The notes below the pieces were generated by a model. That model was not told the DNA's origin. It made no database searches and saw nothing but the letters and a program-made list of their open reading frames with translations. A DNA stretch of 64,000 nt. Source: Arthrobacter pityocampae (GTDB lineage: Bacteria > Actinomycetota > Actinomycetes > Actinomycetales > Micrococcaceae). A program made the translations under genes and the position numbers. Each line of letters opens with the position of its first letter. Position 1 is the first letter of the stretch. The DNA lies in the NCBI RefSeq assembly GCF_002927275.1, contig NZ_PRKW01000002.1, forward strand, positions 1-64,000, in the 5' to 3' direction. Of the stretch, positions 58,362-64,000 are shown piece after piece.

Positions 58362-60107
58362 TTGAGCATTCCAGCCGACCGGATCGCCGGAGAAGGCACG
58401 ACGACATCGACCCGCGAGGTGGTGCAGGAGCTCCGGGACAACCCCCGGGCGTCAGTCCTGGTCATCGGTGGCGGCATCAACGGGGTCGGCACGTTCCGCG
58501 ACCTCGCACTCCAGGGGATCGATGTCGCGCTCGTCGAGCGCGGCGACTACTGCCAGGGCGCATCCGGGGCGTCCTCGCACATGATCCACGGCGGTATCCG
58601 CTACCTGGAGAACGGCGAGTTCCGCCTCGTGCAGGAGTCCGTCGTCGAGCGCAACGCCCTCCTGCGCATCGCCCCCCACTACGTGAAGCCCCTGCAGACC
58701 ACCATCCCGATCTACACCACGTTCTCCGGGATCCTCTCCGCTCCCATGCGCTTCCTGACCCACCGCCAGGGCAAGCAGGTGGAGCGCGGCGCCGTGCTCA
58801 TCAAGGCCGGCCTCACCATGTACGACTTCTTCTCGCGCGACGGCGGCAATGTGCCCCGCCACTCCTTCGTGGGGCGCAAGAAGGCCCTCGCGGCCATGCC
58901 CGACGTCCGCAAGGACATCAAGTACGCGGCGACCTACTTCGACGCCTCGGTGCACAACCCCGAGCGCCTGACCCTCGACGTCCTGCGCGACGGTAAGATC
59001 GCCAACCCGGCCGCCCGCGCCGCCAACTACGTCAGCGCCATCGGCACGAGCGACGACGGCGTGCTGCTGCGCGACGAGCTCACCGGAGAGACCTTCTCCT
59101 TCCAGGCCGACGTCGTCGTCAACGCGACCGGCGCCTGGACCGACGGCACCAACGCCACCCTCGGCACCGAGACCCGCTTCATGGGCGGCACCAAGGGCTC
59201 GCACATCGTGCTCGACCACCCCGAGCTGCTGAAGGCCTGCAACGGCACCGAGATCTTCTTCGAGCACGTCGACGGCCGGATCGTCCTGATCTACCCCATG
59301 GAGGATCGCGTCCTGGTGGGCACCACGGACATCGATGTCGACGTCAACGAGCAGGCGGTCTGCACCGACGAGGAGATCGACTACTTCTTCGAGCTCATCG
59401 GGCACGTCTTCCCCGACATCAAGGTCACCAACGACGACATCGTCTACAGCTTCTCCGGCGTCCGCCCCCTGCCGCGGCACGAGACGCAGCCCGGGTTCGT
59501 GTCGCGGGACTACCGCATCGAGAAGCGTGAGGAGGAGGTCGGCGGCCGGAAGGTCACGACGCTGAGCCTCGTCGGCGGCAAGTGGACCACGTTCCGCGCC
59601 TTGTCGGAGCACCTCGCGAACGACACGCTGGCCGCCCTCGGCGCCACGCGCAAGACCTCGACCGCCGGCGTGGCGATCGGCGGCGGCGTCGACTTCCCGA
59701 CCGACGAGGCCGCGGAGCGCGCCTGGATCACGAAGGCCGTGCGCCCCGGGGTCGACGAGGCCCGCGTCAGGGTTCTGCTCACCCGCTACGGGACACGAGC
59801 GACCGATGTCATCGAATACCTGACAGACGGCCCCGACAGGGTGTTCAATTCCACGCAGGAGCTGAGCACGCGCGAACTCGCCTACATGGTGGAGCACGAG
59901 CAGGTCGGCCACCTGATCGACGTCCTGATCCGGCGTACCTCCCTCGCCTTCCGGGGACTCGTCACCGGGGAGCTGCTCGAAGAGCTCGCCGACACGCTGG
60001 CGCCCCTCCTCGGATGGGATTCCGCGCGGTCAGCGGCCGAGATCAAGCTCGCCGAGAAGGTCCTCGCGGACGCGCACCGTGTGCACGTCAAGAACCTGAC
60101 GCCGTAG
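58362..60107 (+). CDS. glpD: Aerobic glycerol-3-phosphate dehydrogenase
   Basis: This 581-residue FAD-dependent dehydrogenase oxidises glycerol 3-phosphate to dihydroxyacetone phosphate and passes electrons to the quinone pool. It has the FAD Rossmann motif VLVIGGGINGVGTFRDLALQ, the GlpD signature GASGASSHMIHGGIRYLENG EFRLVQES, and VNATGAWTDG with GVRPL. A C-terminal domain follows (ELAYMVEHEQVGHLIDVLIR). The TTG at 58362 has GGAG seven bases upstream and is preferred to the in-frame ATG at 58341. It is the first gene of a glpD-glpF-glpK cluster. Confidence 0.96.
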   Translation: MSIPADRIAGEGTTTSTREVVQELRDNPRASVLVIGGGINGVGTFRDLALQGIDVALVERGDYCQGASGASSHMIHGGIRYLENGEFRLVQESVVERNALLRIAPHYVKPLQTTIPIYTTFSGILSAPMRFLTHRQGKQVERGAVLIKAGLTMYDFFSRDGGNVPRHSFVGRKKALAAMPDVRKDIKYAATYFDASVHNPERLTLDVLRDGKIANPAARAANYVSAIGTSDDGVLLRDELTGETFSFQADVVVNATGAWTDGTNATLGTETRFMGGTKGSHIVLDHPELLKACNGTEIFFEHVDGRIVLIYPMEDRVLVGTTDIDVDVNEQAVCTDEEIDYFFELIGHVFPDIKVTNDDIVYSFSGVRPLPRHETQPGFVSRDYRIEKREEEVGGRKVTTLSLVGGKWTTFRALSEHLANDTLAALGATRKTSTAGVAIGGGVDFPTDEAAERAWITKAVRPGVDEARVRVLLTRYGTRATDVIEYLTDGPDRVFNSTQELSTRELAYMVEHEQVGHLIDVLIRRTSLAFRGLVTGELLEELADTLAPLLGWDSARSAAEIKLAEKVLADAHRVHVKNLTP

Positions 60108-60188
60108 CGGCACCCGCCGCACCGGGGTCGACCCGCTGCTTCCAGCAGCGGTGCAGTGCCAACGGCAGTGGTTGCCGGGGGGAAGCGA

Positions 60189-60217
60189 ACGGGTGCCGTC
60201 GAGGCGGCGGCACCCGT
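60189..60217 (+). terminator. Hairpin between glpD and glpF
   Basis: The 10-bp arms ACGGGTGCCG (60189-60198) and CGGCACCCGT (60208-60217) are perfectly complementary with a 9-nt loop. No T-run follows. It may reduce readthrough from glpD or stabilise the glpFK mRNA. AAAGGAG for glpF starts 18 bases later. Confidence 0.55.
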
Positions 60218-60246
60218 CGATAAGTGAATAGACAAAGGAGTCAAAG

Positions 60247-60999
60247 ATGTCTCTGGACGTATTTGTTGCCGAATCATTCGGCACCTTCATGCTGTTGTTA
60301 CTCGGTACCGGTGTGGTCGCGAATGTCGCGCTCGCCAGGACCAAGGGCAATAACGGCGGTTTTCTCATGGTCAACTTCGGGTGGGGGCTTGCCGTCTTCG
60401 CCGGCGTCTACGTCGCCGCGCTCTCCGGCGCCCACCTGAACTTCGCCGTCACCGTGGGTCTCTGGGTGAACCCCGACGCCGCCGAGTTCGCTCCCGGCGT
60501 CTCCAAGGACTTCGTCAATGCCATGGGCTACCTCGCCGCACAGATGCTCGGCTCCATCCTCGGCGCCGTCTTCTGCTGGCTCGCCTACAAGCAGCACTTC
60601 GACGATGAGCCGGAGCCCGCCAACAAGCTCGGTGTCTTCTCGACCGGCCCCGCCATCCGTTCCTACGGCTGGAACGTCGTCACCGAGATCATCGGTACGT
60701 TCGTCCTCGTGTTCGTCATCCTGTCCTTCGGCGGGACGTCCACGGGCCTCGGCCCGCTCGCCGTCGCGCTCCTCGTCGTCGGCATCGGCGCCTCGCTCGG
60801 TGGTCCCACCGGGTACGCCATCAACCCGAACCGCGACCTCGGCCCCCGCATCGCCCACGCACTCCTGCCCATCAAGGGCAAGGGCAGCAGCGACTGGGGC
60901 TACGCCTGGGTCCCCGTCGTCGGACCGATCATCGGTGGTGCCCTCGCCGGGTTCCTCGTGCAGTTCGTGACCTTCCCGCCCCCTGCAGTCGCAGGCTAG
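60247..60999 (+). CDS. glpF: Glycerol facilitator (MIP family) with altered NPA motifs
   Basis: The 250-residue aquaglyceroporin has six transmembrane segments and two half-helical loops. The first loop reads SGAHLNFAVTVGL and the second GYAINPNRDLGPRIA. In the MIP family both normally contain Asn-Pro-Ala; here they are Asn-Phe-Ala and Asn-Pro-Asn. The selectivity-filter Arg after the second motif is kept. It is clearly GlpF by context (between glpD and glpK) and by its length and DLGPR motif. It has a strong ribosome-binding site, and glpK follows after 68 bases. Confidence 0.93.
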   Translation: MSLDVFVAESFGTFMLLLLGTGVVANVALARTKGNNGGFLMVNFGWGLAVFAGVYVAALSGAHLNFAVTVGLWVNPDAAEFAPGVSKDFVNAMGYLAAQMLGSILGAVFCWLAYKQHFDDEPEPANKLGVFSTGPAIRSYGWNVVTEIIGTFVLVFVILSFGGTSTGLGPLAVALLVVGIGASLGGPTGYAINPNRDLGPRIAHALLPIKGKGSSDWGYAWVPVVGPIIGGALAGFLVQFVTFPPPAVAG

Positions 61000-61067
61000 A
61001 CAGCATCGCCCCGCGCGGCCCCCGGCCGCCCGCTTCTCCACGACGTCATCCAATGAAGGAGTAAGAC

Positions 61068-62585
61068 ATGTCGCAGCAGTACGTCATCGCCATCGACCAA
61101 GGCACCACGTCCAGCCGGGCCATCGTGTTCGACCACAAGGGCGATATCGTGTCCTCGGGCCAGAAGGAACACGAGCAGATCTTCCCCAAGGCAGGCTGGG
61201 TGGAACACGACCCCGCCGAGATCTGGGCCAACACCCGCGAGGTCATCGGCAACGCGCTGTCCAAGGCGAACCTCACCCGCCACGACATCGCCGCCGTCGG
61301 CATCACCAACCAGCGCGAGACCGCCGTGGTCTGGGACAAGACCACTGGCCAGGCCGTGTACAACGCCATCGTCTGGCAGGACACCCGGACCCAGAACATC
61401 GTCGACGAGATCGCCAAGGACGGCGGCGTCGAACGCTACAAGAACAAGGTGGGCCTCCCGCTCGCCACCTACTTCTCCGGCACCAAGATCAAGTGGATCC
61501 TCGACAACGTCGAGGGTGCCCGTGCGAAGGCCGAGGCAGGCGACCTCCTGTTCGGCAACACCGACTCGTGGGTCACCTGGAACCTCACCGGCGGCACCGA
61601 CGGCGGCGTGCACATCACCGACGTCACCAACGCATCCCGCACCCTCTTCATGGATCTCGAGACCCTCTCCTGGGACGAGTCGATCCTCGCCGACTTCGGC
61701 GTCCCGCTCTCGATGATGCCGCAGATCAAGTCCTCATCGGAGGTCTACGGCACGGTCCACACCTCGCAGCTCCTCCGCGAAGTGCCGGTCGCCGGCATCC
61801 TCGGAGACCAGCAGGCGGCCACGTTCGGCCAGGCTGCGTTCGAGAAGGGCGGCGCGAAGAACACCTACGGCACCGGCAACTTCATGATCGTCAACACCGG
61901 CGAGGAGATCGTCCACTCCAAGAACGGCCTGCTCACGACCGTCTGCTACAAGCTCGGGGACGCCAAGCCCGTCTACGCGCTCGAAGGATCCATCGCCGTC
62001 ACCGGTTCTCTCATCCAGTGGCTCCGCGACAATCTCGGCATCATCAAGAGCGCGCCCGAAGTGGAGCAGCTCGCTACGACGGTCGAGGACAACGGCGGCG
62101 TGTACATCGTCCCGGCGTTCTCCGGCCTCTTCGCGCCCTACTGGCGTTCCGACGCCCGCGGCGCGATCGTCGGGCTGACCCGTTTCGTGAACAAGGGGCA
62201 CATCGCCCGGGCCGCACTGGAGGCGACGGCGTTCCAGACCCGCGAGGTCCTGGACGCCGCCAACGCCGACTCCGGGGTGAACATGGAGGACCTCAGGGTC
62301 GACGGCGGCATGGTCGCCAATGACGCGCTGATGCAGTTCCAGGCCGACATCCTCGGTATCCCGGTCATCCGCCCCAAGGTCACGGAGACCACGGCCCTCG
62401 GCGCCGCCTATGCGGCGGGCCTCGCCGTCGGCTTCTGGAAGGACACCGACGAGCTCGCCTCCAACTGGGCCGAGGACAAGCGCTGGAACCCGGAGATGGA
62501 CGACGCCGAGCGCGAGCGCCAGCTGCGCATGTGGAAGAAGGCCGTGACGAAGACCTTCGACTGGATCGACGAGGACGTGCGCTAG
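61068..62585 (+). CDS. glpK: Glycerol kinase
   Basis: The 505-residue FGGY-family kinase phosphorylates glycerol entering through GlpF. Its motifs are [20 protein letters not shown] (phosphate 1), [33 protein letters not shown] and IVWQDTRT. It also has [34 protein letters not shown] and [20 protein letters not shown], ending with [20 protein letters not shown]. The length is normal. AAGGAG lies upstream of the ATG. Confidence 0.97.
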   Translation: MSQQYVIAIDQGTTSSRAIVFDHKGDIVSSGQKEHEQIFPKAGWVEHDPAEIWANTREVIGNALSKANLTRHDIAAVGITNQRETAVVWDKTTGQAVYNAIVWQDTRTQNIVDEIAKDGGVERYKNKVGLPLATYFSGTKIKWILDNVEGARAKAEAGDLLFGNTDSWVTWNLTGGTDGGVHITDVTNASRTLFMDLETLSWDESILADFGVPLSMMPQIKSSSEVYGTVHTSQLLREVPVAGILGDQQAATFGQAAFEKGGAKNTYGTGNFMIVNTGEEIVHSKNGLLTTVCYKLGDAKPVYALEGSIAVTGSLIQWLRDNLGIIKSAPEVEQLATTVEDNGGVYIVPAFSGLFAPYWRSDARGAIVGLTRFVNKGHIARAALEATAFQTREVLDAANADSGVNMEDLRVDGGMVANDALMQFQADILGIPVIRPKVTETTALGAAYAAGLAVGFWKDTDELASNWAEDKRWNPEMDDAERERQLRMWKKAVTKTFDWIDEDVR

Positions 62586-62599
62586 CACCGACGCGTCGA

Positions 62600-62639
62600 A
62601 GGGGCGTCCTGCGGTCCGACCGGGCCGCAGAACGCCCCT
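62600..62639 (+). terminator. Terminator after glpK
   Basis: AGGGGCGT (62600-62607) and TGCGG (62610-62614) pair with CCGCA (62625-62629) and ACGCCCCT (62632-62639), two stacked helices with 2-nt mismatches. It ends the glycerol operon 14 bases after the stop. No T-run is present, as is common in this group. Confidence 0.7.
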
Positions 62640-62681
62640 CCCGTCCCGCAGCACGGCCGGGCGCGGTTGCGCGCGCACTGC

Positions 62682-62720
62682 TAAAGTGAACCCATGCTGC
62701 GCACCTCGCTCCTTACATAG
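62682..62720 (+). promoter_or_regulatory. Leaderless leucine leader peptide of leuS
   Basis: ATG at 62694 encodes the eight-residue peptide MLRTSLLT with Leu codons CTG, CTC and CTT, then TAG (62718-62720). A TAAAGT box at 62682-62687 is a plausible -10 element, and transcription would then start about at the ATG, i.e. a leaderless peptide. Three Leu codons of eight, ahead of a leucyl-tRNA synthetase gene, suggest ribosome-mediated attenuation. Confidence 0.55.
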
Positions 62721-62771
62721 CCGCACGGTTCCCGCCGTGCGGCCAGCCCCTCCCGTCTGCGAGGGGCTTTT
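62721..62771 (+). terminator. leuS attenuator: hairpin plus intrinsic terminator
   Basis: Directly after the leader stop, CCGCACGG (62721-62728) pairs with CCGTGCGG (62735-62742). Then AGCCCCTC (62745-62752) pairs with GAGGGGCT (62761-62768), followed by TTTT. The second is a textbook intrinsic terminator, upstream of, not after, a gene. leuS begins 116 bases further on. Confidence 0.7.
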
Positions 62772-62886
62772 GTGTGTCCGGCGCAGGACCGCGCCCGTCG
62801 CCGTCGCGCGGCCGCCGGAGCAGAGCACGAGGCAGTGACGCACCACCGCAGAATTTCGTTCCACCGACAGGACAGGCCAACATACA

Positions 62887-64000
62887 GTGAGCAGCAACCC
62901 CGAGGTCGCTCAGCCGGACGACAACACCTACGATTTCTCCGCCATCGAGGCGAAGTGGCCGGCGGTCTGGGACAGGCTCCGGGCGTTCGCCCCGGTCGAC
63001 GACGGCTCGCGCGAGCGGCGCTACGTGCTGGACATGTTCCCCTACCCGTCGGGCGACCTGCACATGGGGCACGCCGAGGCGTTCGCCATGGGTGACGTCG
63101 CCGCACGGTTCTACCGGCAGAAGGGCTTCGACGTCCTGCACCCGATCGGCTGGGACTCGTTCGGGCTCCCCGCCGAGAACGCGGCGATCAAGCGCAACGC
63201 GCACCCGGCCGAGTGGACGTACGCGAACATCGAGACCCAGGCGAACTCCTTCCGGCGCTATGCGATCAGCGCGGACTGGGACCGCCGGCTGCACACCTCG
63301 GACCCGGAGTACTACCGCTGGACGCAGTGGCTGTTCGTCCGGTTCTTCCAGAAGGGCCTGGCCTACCGCCGGGACTCGCCGGTGAACTGGTGCCCGAAGG
63401 ACCAGACGGTCCTGGCGAACGAGCAGGTCATCAACGGGGCGTGCGACCGCTGCGGCACCATGGTCACGAAGAAGAGCCTGAACCAGTGGTACTTCAAGAT
63501 CACGGACTACGCCGACCGCCTGCTCGATGACATGGAGCAGCTCAGGGGCCACTGGCCGGAGCGCGTGCTCGCCATGCAGCGCAACTGGATCGGCCGGTCG
63601 GAGGGCGCCCACGTCCGCTTCCGGATCGAGGCCGACGGCGACCTGCCGGACACCGACGTCGCCGTCTTCACCACGCGTCCCGACACCCTGTACGGGGCCA
63701 CCTTCTTCGTCGTCGCAGCGGACGCCGACCTCGCGCTCGAGCTGGTCACCCCCGAGCACCGAGCTGCCCTCGAGGCATACCGCGAGCAGGTCAAGGGCCT
63801 GTCGGAGATCGAGCGGCAGGCGACGGAGCGGGAGAAGACGGGCGTCTTCACCGGCCGCTACGCTGTCAACCCGCTCAACGGCGAGAAGCTGCCCGTCTGG
63901 GCCGCTGACTACGTGCTCGCCGATTACGGGACCGGCGCGATCATGGCCGTCCCCGCGCACGACCAGCGCGACCTCGACTTCGCGCGGGCCTTCGACCTGC
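62887..64000 (+). CDS. leuS: Leucyl-tRNA synthetase, N-terminal part (runs off the window)
   Basis: The 5' 371 codons are present, starting at GTG 62887 ([20 protein letters not shown]). Class I motifs are visible: [20 protein letters not shown] with the HIGH-type [24 protein letters not shown], a zinc-binding segment [16 protein letters not shown] with CDRCG, and the start of the editing domain [20 protein letters not shown] and [25 protein letters not shown] lies beyond the window. It charges tRNA-Leu in the cytoplasm. Confidence 0.97.
   Translation, partial: MSSNPEVAQPDDNTYDFSAIEAKWPAVWDRLRAFAPVDDGSRERRYVLDMFPYPSGDLHMGHAEAFAMGDVAARFYRQKGFDVLHPIGWDSFGLPAENAAIKRNAHPAEWTYANIETQANSFRRYAISADWDRRLHTSDPEYYRWTQWLFVRFFQKGLAYRRDSPVNWCPKDQTVLANEQVINGACDRCGTMVTKKSLNQWYFKITDYADRLLDDMEQLRGHWPERVLAMQRNWIGRSEGAHVRFRIEADGDLPDTDVAVFTTRPDTLYGATFFVVAADADLALELVTPEHRAALEAYREQVKGLSEIERQATEREKTGVFTGRYAVNPLNGEKLPVWAADYVLADYGTGAIMAVPAHDQRDLDFARAFDL

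Noticed and set aside
1-64000. CRISPR array
   Set aside because: No set of regularly spaced direct repeats of 23-47 bases was seen; the tandem repeats present are 8, 10 and 13 bp and not spaced.

Overview
The window reads as a chromosomal segment of a high-G+C Gram-positive actinobacterium, most likely Micrococcaceae (an Arthrobacter-like soil bacterium). The reasons are the strong G/C bias at third codon positions, frequent GTG and TTG starts, stop-start overlaps, and gene families typical of that group: BldC-like HTH, GAF-ANTAR proteins, a YunG-like protein, a DUF6297-type permease, an MpaB-type oxygenase and a SorC-regulated glpD-glpF-glpK cluster next to leuS. No database search was possible. 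Family names come from motifs I can read and from memory.

Layout. (1) 44-14360: small regulatory and membrane modules. These are an XRE regulator with a membrane partner, a PadR regulator with a DUF2812-like protein, an ABC ATPase with its permease, an isochorismatase divergent from a GlxA/AraC regulator, and a DNA/RNA non-specific nuclease. From about 8.8 kb this becomes a zone of gene decay: a helicase-associated-domain gene with three in-frame stops, a BldC-like HTH gene with a CAG-to-TAG-type nonsense codon, and two frameshift candidates. (2) 14963-18924: an orphan NarL-type response regulator and three GAF-ANTAR proteins, one of which lacks about 20 residues from the middle of its ANTAR domain. 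(3) 19093-31345: an accessory island. It holds a three-gene tyrosine-recombinase element, a structured non-coding stretch with a small basic protein and a degenerate class II tRNA, a junction of two truncated genes, a more A/T-rich three-gene operon (radical SAM enzyme, small protein, 1348-residue nuclease-STAND NTPase), and a serine recombinase.

(4) 31342-48675: mostly single genes for small enzymes (GNATs, methyltransferase, VOC protein, S66 peptidase, MazG-like protein, uridine-kinase-like protein), lipoproteins and small membrane proteins. A second serine recombinase sits behind a perfect 34-bp palindrome, and there is an ECF sigma factor with its membrane partner. (5) 48856-52006: two paralogous small membrane proteins flank an inactivated umuDC pair and an MpaB-like gene. 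(6) 52582-64000: core metabolism. A glycosyltransferase, an alpha/beta hydrolase and an aldo/keto reductase overlap in one operon. A TetR regulator faces a zinc-type reductase across a perfect palindrome. A SorC-family regulator faces glpD-glpF-glpK. The start of leuS lies behind what looks like a leucine leader-peptide attenuator.

How the parts work together. GlpF admits glycerol, GlpK phosphorylates it and GlpD oxidises it, probably under the divergent SorC regulator. The best candidate for an undescribed system is 24936-30389. Its three genes are joined by a 1-nt gap and a TAATG overlap, sit between recombinase genes, and have lower G+C than the flanks. The large protein has the nuclease-STAND-helical-repeat layout of Avs-type antiphage proteins, but pairing it with a radical SAM enzyme is not a combination I recognise.
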